Shown here piece after piece: positions 1 to 10,779 of a stretch of 64,000 bases of DNA. Each line of letters opens with the position of its first letter. The first letter of the stretch is position 1. The notes under the pieces are model-generated. The model ran no database searches. It had not been told where the DNA came from and was given only the letters and a program-made list of their open reading frames with translations. The translations under genes were made by a program, and so were the position numbers. The stretch is from Adiantum capillus-veneris (lineage: Eukaryota > Streptophyta > Polypodiopsida > Polypodiales > Pteridaceae). The stretch lies in NCBI GenBank assembly GCA_014529385.2, contig CM043952.1, positions 71,431,299 to 71,495,298 of the forward strand, read 5' to 3'.

Positions 1-393
1 AAGATGATATTTGTTCTTGATGGTCTGTTTGTTTAATCCCCTGTAGTCAATGCATAACCTATATGTATCATCCTTTTTCTTTTGGAATAACACAGGACTA
101 CCCCAAGGAGATACACTAGGTTTAATGAAACCCTTTTTCAAAAGATCATCAAGTTGTATCTTGAGCTCTTTAAGCTCATCAATGTTGAACCTGTATAGAG
201 CCCTTGAATAAGGTGTTGCTCGAGGATATAGATCTATGGCATGGTCTACCGCTCTAGGCGAAGGTATACCAGGAAGATAGTCCGCAAACACATCATTAAA
301 TTCATGTAAGAGATCCTCTACAAATTTTGGATTTGTCTCTTTCTGTTTATCCTGAGATTCTTCTTTAATCTCATTAGCAAACATAAGAAACAT
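1..393 (-). pseudogene. Ty3/gypsy chromovirus reverse transcriptase, N-terminal fragment
   Basis: The minus strand reads the start of a gypsy reverse transcriptase, beginning at the Met complementary to 391-393 and running off the window edge at base 1. The leader of the domain is visible ([33 protein letters not shown]), with the conserved basic [10 protein letters not shown] segment of RT block 1. It is nearly identical to 8506-8898, so it is the first of several copies of this family in the window. The catalytic LDD segment would lie left of the window and is not seen. Whether the fragment is otherwise intact cannot be judged. Confidence 0.85.
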
Positions 394-1428
394 CTCACAC
401 TCTTATCTAAGTCACCTTATCAATTCCATGGCCAAAACTAGATTTAGAATCTCTTTCTTTCCCCGAAGAGTGTGACTTATCATCATCAAATGATTAAAGA
501 TATATTTTTCTTTCTTAACAATCAATCAAAACATGATTTTCAATCATCTAATTGATACCAATGATAACATCATGCATATCAATGTTTATGATATAGGAAT
601 CATCTTTATGCTTCCGACTCTTCAAAACCAAAAAACAAAGTTTTCTACTAACTCTTTTCTGAAACTATTATTACCACTAGTTAAGTCCAGAAGTCTTATA
701 ACTTATTGATTTAATTTCAAGTTTAATTTCTCAATCAATTTAAACGATAAGAAGCAATGAATACTATTCAAATCAATTAAAAAATTCAAATTTAAATCTC
801 AACTTTTACGCATATATTCGATCACAGAAGCTTTCAAAAGACGTATCAAAGACATAAAACATCACAAAGAAAGGGTTGATGACTTACCTTTATTGTACGC
901 ATCGCCAAAAGTCTCCAATTGAGCCATCGTGGTACGTATTTTCTTATCGGTCACTTTGCTCGAGCGTTCGAAAGTCTAGTGGTCGTGTTCTCGATATTGA
1001 AAGTATAATCCAAATCTTTGAGTTCTTCAATCCACGCTTCTAAATCTTTGCATATCTTTCTTATGCCAACAAACTCTTTAAACTTAGCATTCGTTAAGAA
1101 TGATTTAGTTGTCACTTCTTCCATATCGTCATCGTTTCTTTTTTTCACATTGACGACCTCTACGTCCATCACCATTCGCGTCATCACCACCGCCAGGTGC
1201 CCCAGCGTCGCCACGATGATTATTGTTTCCTCGTGGAATAGCATGGTTTTCGCCTTCATGTTCACCATGAAGGTCCACATAGATATCAGGCTCTCGTGTT
1301 GCATTGCCCCGCAGAGCCTCAGCACATTCTCGATTTGCAATTTCTAGATCCTCTTGTAGTCATTGAATAAGTTCTTCTTGCTCCTTCATCTTCCTCTCGT
1401 ATCCGTCCATGTCCAGAATCAACCGCTT
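394..1428 (-). pseudogene. Chromovirus leader with gag/protease-like remnants
   Basis: Between the RT start and the primer binding site the minus strand holds a degenerate coding leader. Just after the PBS it starts as an acidic, charged helix (ERKMKEQEELIQ then LQEDLEIANRECAEALRG) and shifts frame. A second stretch at 951-1340 contains TKSFLTNAKFKEFVGIRK and EAWIEELKDLDYTFNIEN, which resembles a plant gypsy gag core. Nearer pol, around 620-790, the frame gives a serine/asparagine-rich segment with a decayed protease-like motif (compare LIDLDSIHCFLSSK in the plus-strand copy at 31640). Several frameshifts and stops make it non-functional. Assignment to gag/protease is inferred from position and weak motif similarity. 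Confidence 0.6.
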
Positions 1429-1440
1429 GCTCTGATACTA
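1429..1440 (-). other. Primer binding site (initiator Met-tRNA type)
   Basis: On the minus strand this reads TAGTATCAGAGC, two bases inside the LTR end. It matches the usual plant PBS TGGTATCAGAGC complementary to the 3' end of initiator methionine tRNA, with one substitution. It fixes the element orientation as minus. Confidence 0.85.
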
Positions 1441-1442
1441 AT

Positions 1443-2377
1443 TGTCACAGGAACAGAATAATAGAGATAGATAGAAAAAGCTAGAGAAAGAGATCTTTGT
1501 ATTGATGAATCTTTGTAGACTTTTGATACAATAGAGGAGAAATTGAATATGGGTGTACTCCGTTGTACAGAGCTGAAACCTCCCGACCACCCCCGAGCTT
1601 TAGTCCACTTGCATGAAGCGTCTTACTCGCACTCGCACTCATACTTGCACTCGCAGAAGAGGAAATCTGTGAATGATCCCCAAATGCACCACCCGTCGTG
1701 CTTTTATCCTTCTTTTCTTCGAAAAGCCTGCACGATTTTCGTACCAAGTATACCTTCATAATCTCAATTGCAGTAGTCTACCATGAAGAAACAAATCCAC
1801 TTCTTGGTTGATAGCAGGGAGAGCTGTTTGATGTTGTATATCTGTCTCTCCCTGTGTATACTACACTGCTGCTGCCCTCAGTTTGTTTTCATCATAACTT
1901 TTAGAAACGAACTCAGAACAGAGCAATCCAGGTACTCAAAACGACGGGAATAGGTCTAGCTTACAAGGCTTCGCGAACAAAATTGCGAAAAACGTCTTTC
2001 TTTGGCTAAAAACGCAACTTTTAGTTTGCGACTCTTAAAACCTCTATTTTTGGGTCTCCACTACTTTTTTAAAACTTATTTTAAGCCTAACCATGCATGT
2101 TAAGCTAAAATACATAAATATAAAATATTGGTTTTAATAAAAATCTCAATTTTATTGTTCATAACAGACTATCTGTTATTTATTAATCTTCATAAAATAC
2201 GTCTTTAGTGTATTATTTCAAAAAGAGTATATATGTTCTCTCTCAATATCTCAATTTCATTCATATAAGCTCTATTTAATAGACTATTCAACAATCTTTC
2301 AAATCGTGCTAAACGAAAGATATACACTACTACATTTTTTTTCGACTTTAAGAACTTGAAAAATTAGTCCTATTACA
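1443..2377 (-). repeat. Chromovirus LTR 1 (intron-less form)
   Basis: A 935 bp LTR that on the plus strand begins TGTCACAGGAAC and ends CCTATTACA, giving TGTAATAGG...TGTGACA on its own strand. It is flanked on the left by the PBS, so it acts as a 5' LTR here. Four other copies lie at 12516-13444, 25259-26137, 29898-31033 and 44902-46026. It lacks the 183 bp GT...AG segment present in the last two. A short (CTCGCA)-type CA/CG-rich microrepeat lies at about 1620-1660 and varies in length among the copies. Confidence 0.9.
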
Positions 2378-3360
2378 TTTGTTATTTATTCCCTTTGACT
2401 TTAACTATATGTGATTTTTCTAATGGAATTAAGTGTTTTTCTACTTATTTATTTTTTAGTACACATGACTAAATAAACAACCTTTCACGTGTGAGGACAT
2501 CAACTGGGATGATAGTGGTCCTCTTAGAGGCCCAGAGCGAGATCGTTGGCTCAAGGAAAAACTACCTTGTCCTTGCGTTAAGTCGAAAAGGGCAATCCCT
2601 CGCTTCAGCCACATTGCTTTGGATCACGTGGAGAACAAAGGGCTTTGGCATCCTTGGAAAAGCGCTCGGAGAGATGATAGCACGACTCACCCGTCGCTTG
2701 AGGAGGTGTCCCATTGGTCTGTGTTCGGTGGTGGTGCATCGGCAGGCAAGGCCGATTGCAGAGGCAAGAGCGACTGGGCGATTTCGGTGCACCGCATACT
2801 GATCCTCCTATTGGCTCTACATCGATGGCAGCTCCTATGGCGTCTTTGTTACACTTTGAGGTAGAGGATGAGCACATGTTCAACATGTGTGATGAGTTAC
2901 TAGTCGATGAGCACAACGTGTGCGAGGAGGATTGTCAGCCCTGCACTAAACGGACTATCGAAACGGAGGATAAATTCATGAAGAGTAACCGAACACCTCT
3001 TTACGAAGGTGCACGGTACTCAGTGCTCCAAGCATCATTGGAAGTACTGAACTTGCAAGCAAAATTCGGTTGGAGTAATGCCAGTGTTGATGCACTACTT
3101 CTGTAAGTATGGAATGTGGCTTTTATATACTCTCTCTCTCTCTCTTTATGGTGTCGTCTTCTAGGAATTATACTAATACGTATGTTTGTTGTAGTTTGAT
3201 GGGCAAAATGTTGCCAAAAGATCACCACATGCCTCCAGATCGTTGAGGAGCTAGATTGTATGTCCCTCCACTTGGAATGGAGTATGAGCGCATCCGTTGA
3301 CGCACGCTATACCGCAATGAGCATGCACATGCTACCTCCAAACATCAAAAGACATCAAAA
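2378..3360 (+). pseudogene. CACTA (En/Spm) tnp2 transposase, 5' exon fragment
   Basis: The plus strand encodes the N-terminus of a plant tnp2 transposase. From 2493 the frame gives PLRGPERDRW, then the cysteine/histidine transposase-associated segment (LPCPCVKSKRAI ... HIALDHVENKGLW). From about 2800 in another frame it gives FEVEDEHMFNMCDEL, then TPLYEGARYSVLQ and KFGWSNASVDALL, the usual start of the tnp2 domain. A GTAAGT-type donor at about 3105 and a TTGTAG acceptor at about 3194 flank an intron; the next exon begins LMGKMLP and contains GMEYERI. The frame shifts near 2790 and a stop follows HHMPP; both are shared with the copies at 13445 and 53.3 kb. It is cut at 3360 by another element. 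Confidence 0.8.
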
Positions 3361-3686
3361 TGTTATGAAACTTCTAGGACATGTCTATAAGACCTAAGAA
3401 AACATGCTTATGGTCTCAAATCTCACTTTAGGTCAAGTGAAAAAATTGCAATTATTAACAACAGTGAGTTTTTGACCTAGTCTTTTTGAACCCAGAATGC
3501 ATCTAAATGCTGAGCAATGATACCCCAAGACAGGTTGCTACAATCTGGAAGCTTGTAGCCCCTGCTCATCAATCACACTATTTATCTGAAAAGTAGGAGT
3601 TACAATATTCATGATTCATCAAAATAATAAGTGTTTTTACAATAAAAGCTCCGAAAAATGTTATCCGAGTTAGCTTGCTTCTAACA
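3361..3686 (-). repeat. 3' LTR of an unrecognised LTR retrotransposon (element U)
   Basis: A 326 bp segment reads TGTTATGAAACTTC at its left end and GCTTGCTTCTAACA at its right, so on the minus strand it is TGTTAGAAGC...CATAACA, the TG...CA form of an LTR with short terminal inverted repeats. A purine tract adjoins its right side. No second copy of this LTR was found in the window, so its identity rests on the termini, the tract and the position at the end of a coding remnant. Confidence 0.65.
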
Positions 3687-3700
3687 TTTCCCCCCTCCTC
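3687..3700 (-). other. Polypurine tract of element U
   Basis: On the minus strand this reads GAGGAGGGGGAAA directly before the TGTTAG of the LTR, the expected place and composition of a plus-strand primer for reverse transcription. Confidence 0.65.
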
Positions 3701-6700
3701 GACTATGTCGTCCCTTGACACAGCTTCATGGATTGAAGTAGTCTTTGGGTTGACGGCTGGCGAGACGGTATTTAAGCGCATTTAGTGCTTTCTTACATTT
3801 GAGTCTTCTCTATTTGTCAGGAACTTGCAAGAACTACATGGTGACTCTAGTTTTTAAGCTCTATGGCTGAATACCCAACAAATTGGATATAAGGTTACTT
3901 ATCACTCGCCCAAATATCTTAGGTGGCCAAGTGAAGAAACCTGTATAGAGTGCTTCCTCAAACACCAACATATTTCTAGAGAGCAAAAACATGCATCCAA
4001 CGTAGAACCTGTAAAGGACTTCTTCGGAAGATTGGCCACTTAAGTCATAACAGAGACCCTTATTGCCTTCGAGAAAAGATAACCATGGCACTCCGGCTTG
4101 CTCTGGCTCGTAAAAAACTTGAAGCATGTGAGCAGCATTCTACAAATCTTATACAACATGGCAAATGAGAGGTCAGGAAGGATCTTGAAGAAAGTCATGG
4201 TGCTCGTTAGGGTTTTCACCATGTATTCCTTTGTTTCCGGTCCTTGCTCTAGAGCTCGTAGTCGTGGGTAATTTAGCCATGTAGGCCTCTTCGTTTTTAG
4301 TGCTTTGTATGCCCGCCATGTCCTTACCCTTGGTACATGACAAAATGTTGGGTCTTTCTGGAGGGCTGCAGGTGCTCTTGTGAACAAAATTAGATATCTT
4401 GAATTCTTGTTCAACCAGCTCTTTCTCCACTTGGGGTGGATATCCTCTGAGCCTTCTGCCTGCATATCTTTGTATAATCTTTCCTTTACCAGTAATAGCT
4501 CCGCTTTGTTCAAGGGATATGGCAGTGATTGCTGATACCACTGAGCATTGATTTGGTTGGGAGTGAGTTGAGTTACATTGACTGAGTGGAAAACTCTGAA
4601 CTCCCAATCCATTGATTCTTTCCATTAAACATTTGTTTCCTGGGCAATGTTCTCCTTTATTGCATCTTCCTTAGCTTTAGAAAGTTGGACCATGGACACT
4701 TGTTTGGCTTCAGTGAGTGGTATTTGAAATTCTGACTCTCCTTCAAGCCCTTCTGATGGTTGTGTTTCCATCTCAAAAAATGAGATTGAGGGTATGTCAA
4801 TAGTTGGTTGCTCAGAGGTACCTGCTTCTTACTGATGTTCTGGTTGTCCCTCTCTCAACAGCTGATTGACTCTCTTTAATTTGGCTATTTCTTTGAGCAG
4901 TTCCTCTTCTCTTTGGACCTGCATCAATGCAAGGTCTCTTCTCTGCGATTGTTCTAGCTTCAAGTCTAACTCAAGATCCTTGTTTCTCTTTTCCAAAGTC
5001 TTATAGACTTCATCTATACCTTTCATTGAAGAAACAACATGATTTTCCCTTATCTATCTCAAAAAGGCTGCCTGATCATTGATCCTTCGCTCAAAGTACT
5101 GCAAAGAAGCGTTTGCTACATTGAGATGCACTTGGATCTTTATACTAACAGAGTAGTGGTTAGAAGTTCATTCGTTACTTCTGTCAGCTGTCTATTGATC
5201 TTTGATCTTGGAGGCATCCGATAACGTTGTTAGAAGCTCTCCCAGCTCTTTCATTTCTTTCTGCTGATTCTCTTTTGCAACTTGGTGTTGTTCTACTTCA
5301 TCTTTTAGCTCTTTGATCTGTCTTTGTAGATCTAAAATTATGTTCATCCTATCATCTAGCTCTCCTTGTAGAGCATCAATGACTAGCTCAAGCTCTTTGG
5401 CCTTAGCACTGCGGCTAAGTGCTGTTACTCACATTTTTTGTATCATCAGCTGCATTTGATTGGCATATTCATTGACTTGCATGATGAATTTGTCTTTTGT
5501 TTCACAATCTTCAGGCTCTACCTAAGTTTGTCTAGAGGTTTCGGCCATTTCAGTGTGTGTCTCTTTGGGTGGTGCTATGGTGGCTGCTTGTGGTTGCGAC
5601 GGGGGTTCCACTTCTCCTTGAGGCATTGTGGTTGCCCCGGCTGCTTTTGCTTCTTGAGACTTAGTAGATGCCTCACTATTTCTGGTTGGGTGGTCATAAA
5701 AGGTTCTACCTCAGTTTGTTTTGTTGCTTTTGGCTATTAAAAACTTGATGTTGCATGTTGGTCATGCTCTTTTTCCTTGGCTTCCTCACCCTCATTGAGT
5801 TTAGGTGTTGATGAAGGGTTTGGGCTTGACATTGGTTGGTCTTCTTGCTCCGTAAAGGGTGAAGTGGGCTTTGGAGACACCTCCCTCTGGTCGTGGTGTG
5901 ACTCACCTTGTTCAGTAGCCTTTGCTTGTCTTTGTTGTTTGGCTCTTCCTCCTTTGATTTCCTTTCAGCTTCTTGAGCTTCTTTCAACTTTAAGGCTTTT
6001 GCCTCTGCATACATGCGTTTAAGAAAATCCATGGGATCCTCTGCTCCTTTCCTTGCAAGGTTCTTGGTTCTGGGTCCCCTTATATCTCTTGGAACCCATC
6101 TTTCAGGGTCCTCACCTGTAGCTTGGAAGCTCCTTTCATATGTCTGCTTTTCTCTTTCAAACCTCGCCTTCTTTTACTGAGGTTCTTCTCGGTGTGTGGC
6201 TACTGCTTTATTTTTCATTCCTTCAATTATGGCCCGTCTTTTTTCGTTGTCCAAGCTCTCATTGCTATGGGCTTCGTTGGAGCTATTGGCAGATTCTTCA
6301 TCTGACTTATATACCCTTTTTTATGAACACGTGGTTCTCGGAGAAGGTTGCACGGATACAATCCATGTGTTTTGATCTGGGGCTGGTGGAAAATTATCAG
6401 CAATTCCAATAGCATGATATGCTATTCTTGTCAGCTCTTCTCGTGCGTCGAGATATGTGATTTTGCCTTCTTTCTTCGTGCCTTTCAACGTTGTCAGCAC
6501 GTACTGTGCATGATCAATTGCCTTTCTGGTTGTCAACTTCAACACTTGGGTGAAGGTGGTCACAACCACATGGTTTGGGGTGGTGTACTGTGTGCTATTC
6601 TTGTCAACATTTCTCGTGCGCCAGATATGTGATTTTTCCTTCTTTCTTCATGGCTTTCAGCGTTGTCAGCACATACTGTGCATGATCAATTGCCTATCTG

Positions 6701-7117
6701 GTTGTCAACTTTAACACTTGGGTGAAGGTGGTTGCAAACACATGGTTTGGGGTGGTGTACCGTGACAGTCTCTTTGACAAGAAGAGGAAGTGTTGATGGT
6801 ATAGGCGAGCTGGTTCTTCCACTTGCCTTTGAATGAGGTCAAAAAAGGTTGCAACAGTAGTCTCTTTGGTAAATGTGCCTGTTGTCTTTCTATCATGGGC
6901 CCGCATCATCATACCTTTAGTCGACAGCTTCAGTGCCTCAACCATTATTTCTTTAGTGATTACTACTTCTACCTTCTGCCCTTGTTGGTCGGGTGATTTG
7001 GGCTGACCCATCTTCTTTGAATTGTGGAGAGTAGTTCATATGCTTTCTGGAAATCTAAAACACATGGTTTCTGGTCGTAAAAGTCCCTTAAGCCTAGCCT
7101 TTTGTCTACTTCTTTGG
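3701..7117 (-). pseudogene. Element U internal region: coiled-coil protein remnants of unknown family
   Basis: Reading the minus strand from 7117 downward gives one long, repeatedly broken coding region. The first module (7011-6694) includes VVITKEIMVEALKL and FFDLIQRQVEEPARLYHQHF; part of it is repeated in tandem at 6569-6321 (FTQVLKLTTRKAIDHAQYVL). A lysine/glutamate helix follows at 6032-5940 (FLKRMYAEAKALKLKEAQEA). Two coiled coils lie at about 5410-5190 (LVIDALQGELDDRMN) and 5026-4829 (LKEIAKLKRVNQLLREGQ). A tryptophan-rich C-terminal module lies at 4612-4040. No RT, integrase, protease or zinc knuckle is recognisable. A purine tract and LTR follow, so I infer a non-autonomous or unusual LTR element. 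The 5' half is present in inverted orientation at 43284-44811. I do not recognise the protein. Confidence 0.5.
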
Positions 7118-7225
7118 TATCCCTTTTTACCCTACGACATCTTTCAAAGATGGATGACTAATCCATTTGGTGCTTGGGAGACATAGCTGCCGCAAGCATG
7201 TCTGCTCTTTAGTCCATTTCATTAT
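7118..7225. repeat. Chimeric junction block shared with 29108-29213
   Basis: About 108 bp between the truncated element U and a truncated integrase fragment. It contains ACCCTACGACATCTTTC and GCTTGGGAGACATAGC and recurs almost unchanged at 29108-29213 next to the same integrase breakpoint. The shared junction shows that 7118-7910 and 29108-29897 descend from one duplicated segment. The block itself matches nothing I recognise. Confidence 0.7.
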
Positions 7226-7702
7226 TCATCCACGATGACCAGAAAAAGGTGAGTTATGCCACTCATGCAGAATTTGACTCTTAAAAGCAGAATTTGCAGG
7301 AATACACAAGCAATCATAATAATACAGATTTCCCTTATACAATTGATATCTGTTCTCATACATGTCACCAATATTCTCACGCAAGAATTTCAAAATAGGC
7401 ATGTAAAAAGAATCATTTTCAACTTCGACATGTATCTCATCAATCAAATTGGATCGCACAACAGTCAAGAAATTACACATGGGCCTATGACTCAATGCAT
7501 CTGCAACTCTATTTTCTTTTCCACACAAATACTTCAAATCAAAATCATACTCAACCAGCAATTCAATCCATCTCCTTTGTCTATTGATTAACAATGGCTG
7601 AGTGAAAATATACTTCAAACTTCGATGATCAGTACGCAATTCAAATTTGACACCAAGCGAAAGATGATGCCAATGTTTCGATGCATGAACAACAGCAAGC
7701 AA
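7226..7702 (-). pseudogene. Chromovirus RNase H end and integrase zinc-binding start
   Basis: In frame on the minus strand are LAVVHASKHWHHLSLG, RTDHRSLKYIF (RNase H Asp), WIELLVEYDFDLKY and ENRVADALSHRP (last RNase H Asp), then a linker and the first histidines of the integrase zinc-binding domain (HEWHNSPFSGHRG). The frame is shifted relative to the upstream RT by a 1 bp loss near 7705; the same shift is in the copies at 23.0 and 29.7 kb. The rest of integrase is missing because of the junction at 7225. The copy at 47.3 kb shows how it would normally continue. Confidence 0.85.
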
Positions 7703-7704
7703 TT

Positions 7705-8898
7705 CTAGATAATGTGTTGCATATTTAATTCATGTCGTCTTAATTTCCTAGACTCATATGCAACCACTCTTCCTTCTTGTGTCAAAACACAACCTCGTTG
7801 TTCACCACTAGCGCCACATGACACAACAAATGGTTTGCCCATCTCACGAACTTTCAAAACACAATTTTCCGCTATTTTTGCCTTGAAGGTCTCAAAAGCA
7901 GTCTCACAGGCAGAAGTCCACACAAAACCCTTGTCTTTCTTGGTCAATTCGGTCAAAGGACTTGCTATCTTAGAGAAATCTTTAATGTGTGCTCTCTCAT
8001 ATTGTGCTAGACCCATAAAGCTTCTCACATCCGTTAATGACTTTGGTGTTGGCCACTCCACAATAGTCTTAACTTTGTCAAGATCAATGTGAATCCCCTC
8101 TTTAGAAATCACTCTTCCCAAATACACAATTTGATCCTTTGCAAAAGAACACTTACTTGCTTTGGCATACAATTTATGCTCACTCAAAACCTCAAATGTT
8201 TTCTTTAAGTGCAATGCATGATCTTCTTCATTTTTAGAATACACAAAAATATCATCCAAGAATACTAGAATGAAGTCATCAAGATACGGGTGAAATATAT
8301 TATTCATTAAGCACATGAAAGTTGCTGGTGTATTAGTCAAACCAAAAGCAAGAACTGTAAATTCACAATGCCCATAACGTGTACGAAAAGCAGTCTTTGG
8401 AATGTCCTCAGCCTTGATGCAGATTTGATGGTAGCCAGAACGAAGGTCTACCTTTGAAAATATTGTGGCACCACTCAAATGGCTAAGCAATTCATCTATG
8501 TGAGGAAGATGATATTTGTTCTTGATGGTCTGTTTGTTTAATCCCCTGTAGTCAATGCATAACCTATATGTATCATCCTTTTTCTTTTGGAATAACACAG
8601 GACTACCCCAAGGAGATACACTAGGTTTAATGAAACCCTTTTTCAAAAGATCATCAAGTTGTATCTTGAACTCTTTAAGCTCATCAATGTTGAACCTGTA
8701 TAGAGCCCTTGAATAAGGTGTTGCTCCTGGATATAGATCTATGGCATGGTCTACCGCTCTAGGCGGAGGTATACCAAGAAGATAGTCCGCAAACACATCC
8801 TTAAATTCATGTAAGAGATCCTCTACAAATTTGGGATTTGTCTCTTTCTGTTTATCCTCAGATTCTTCTTTAATCTCATTAGCAAACATAAGAAACAT
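7705..8898 (-). pseudogene. Ty3/gypsy chromovirus reverse transcriptase and RNase H start
   Basis: A 397-codon open stretch on the minus strand covers an aspartate-rich leader, the RT fingers ([24 protein letters not shown]), palm ([12 protein letters not shown]), the catalytic block FLDDIFVYSK, the thumb, and the connection ([15 protein letters not shown]), ending in RNase H at [13 protein letters not shown]. The RT aspartates are present. The first RNase H catalytic Asp is replaced: this copy reads VVSCGASGEQ where sister copies at 23.1 and 47.9 kb read SCDASGEQ. A 1 bp loss after HELN ends the frame. It belongs to the element whose 5' LTR is at 12516-13444. Confidence 0.9.
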
Positions 8899-9277
8899 CT
8901 CGCACTCTTATCTAAGTCACCTTATCAATTCCATGGCCAAAACTAGATTTAGAATCTCTTTCTTTCCCCGAAGAGTGTGACTTATCATCATCAAATGATT
9001 AAAGATATATTTTTCTTTCTTAACAATCAATCAAAACATGATTTTCAATCATCTAATTGATACCAATGATAACATCATGCATATCAATGTTTATGATATA
9101 GGAATCATCTTTATGCTTCCGACTCTTCAAAGAAAAAAAACAAAGTTTTCTACTAACTCTTTTGTGAAACTATTATTACCACTGGTTAAGTCCAGAAGTC
9201 TCAATCAATTTAAACGATAAGAAGCAATGAATACTATTCAAATCAATTAAAAAATTCAAATTTAAATCTCAACTTTT
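8899..9277 (-). pseudogene. Chromovirus leader, pol-proximal part
   Basis: Leader sequence between pol and the inserted LARD/TRIM element, matching 394-800 almost base for base. It carries the decayed protease-like segment (9038-9270) and several stops. The interrupted leader resumes at 11871. A short deletion relative to 700-730 (about 9200) distinguishes the two copies. Confidence 0.65.
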
Positions 9278-9423
9278 TGTTGAGAGAGAAGGAGAGAGCA
9301 CAGAAGTAGAACCCCAAAGTGTGTAGAATGAATACACACATGAGATGATGTATATATAGAGGGGACCTGGGTGCCATATATAGAGAAGCCATATATTGAG
9401 TAGCTTCACATATAAGCTCAACA
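9278..9423 (-). repeat. LARD/TRIM 3' LTR
   Basis: 146 bp, TGTTGAGAG...GCTCAACA on the plus strand, differing from the 11730-11875 copy at only a couple of positions. On the minus strand a TATATATA box is visible in the middle. The near identity of the two LTRs points to a recent insertion. Confidence 0.9.
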
Positions 9424-10079
9424 CCCCCGCTCAAATAAGGGTCCCTAACTGTGGATGAAAAAACCCTTGGGGGATCAAGGGAAAAACCCACAGCTCTATA
9501 TACACCCACCGTTATATTATAAAAATCATTGAATATACAAATGTTTACGAGGAGCTACATCACTCCTTTTACAATGAATTTTTTATGAGGAGTTACATTA
9601 CTCCTAACCTATCAAATACAATAATGAATACAAAGGTTCAATAAAGAGGTGTAAAAGCTATCGATTAGCTTGTAATCAAAAGTGTCTCCGTGAATCTGCT
9701 GTGTAGCTTGGCATCAATATCGCATCACCAAACATGTCTTCATGTTGTCATCAATATGGCATCACCAAACATATCTTCATAAATCTTTTATTGTCACCAA
9801 GTTTATCTTCATAAAATCAATTCTTTGATCAATCCTACATAGATCATAGACTCCAAAAAAAAACATGTCATGAAAATTATTAGCATCGTTAATGAAATAA
9901 TTACGTTCACAATGCCATAAGAGATGGTTCGCGACGCCACTCTTTTGACGACATATATACGCACGACAACATATGGTACATAAAGTATAAACGTAAAAGT
10001 ACAAAATGTGTGATTACGTGATACAAATGATATGTGTATATACTACATAAAACAACATTTATCAATGTAGTGATCAATG
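9424..10079 (-). other. LARD/TRIM interior, unique part with purine tract
   Basis: The minus-strand purine tract lies at 9424-9432 directly against the LTR. Beyond it the sequence is AT-rich with no supported gene. A roughly 50 bp direct duplication (GGCATCA...CACCAAACAT) lies at about 9705-9780. Confidence 0.6.
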
Positions 10080-10530
10080 AATACCATCAAAGTATTAACA
10101 AAATATCATCATTATATCAATAAAAATGAATAAATGATCATGGTATCAACGAAAAGCATCATGATATCACCGAGAATAATCATTGTATCAACGAAACAAC
10201 ATCATGGCATCACCGAGAATAACCATGGTATCAACGAAACATCATCATGGCATCACCGAGAATAACCATGGTATCAACGAAACAACATCATCATATCACC
10301 GAGAATAACCATGGTATCAACAAAACATCATCATGATATCAACAAAAATCACCATGGAATCAATGAAATATCATCATGGAATCACAGAGAATAACCATGG
10401 TATCAACGAAATATCATCATGGCACCACCGAGAATAACCATGGTATCAATGACATATCATCATGGTATCAACGAAAATCACCATGACCAAAGTATTAACA
10501 AAACATCATCATGGTACCATCAAAATCACT
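10080..10530. repeat. 43 bp minisatellite (ATCATGGTATCAACGA-type)
   Basis: Tandem imperfect copies of a unit with CACCGAGAATAACCATGG followed by TATCAACGAAACATCATCAT; clear unit starts at about 10206, 10249 and 10293 give a 43 bp period. Shorter half units (ATCATGGTATCAACGAAA) fill the edges. It lies inside the non-coding LTR element. Confidence 0.75.
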
Positions 10531-10779
10531 ATGGTATCAATGAGAAATTATCAATAAAACGACGTAAACTATATCTCTAAAAGAATAATTATACGAGAAT
10601 CAATGAACGAGTATATCATATAACAAAAGAGCATGTACAAACAGTAGCTCGATAGAATTTGGACGATCATCAACGGCTCGACTGAATCGGAACGATGTGT
10701 AACTGGCTTCTGCAGCAAAGTTACGTCAGTAACAAATATATGATTGATGAAGAAAAATATAATTGAGAAGTTTTCAATT

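Noticed and set aside
1018-1347. Plus-strand 109-codon frame repeated at 12091 and 24834
   Set aside because: Antisense shadow of the gag-like leader block; conserved only because the DNA is duplicated.
10080-10530. Regular repeats resembling a CRISPR array
   Set aside because: Units are contiguous without unique spacers, inside a plant LTR element.
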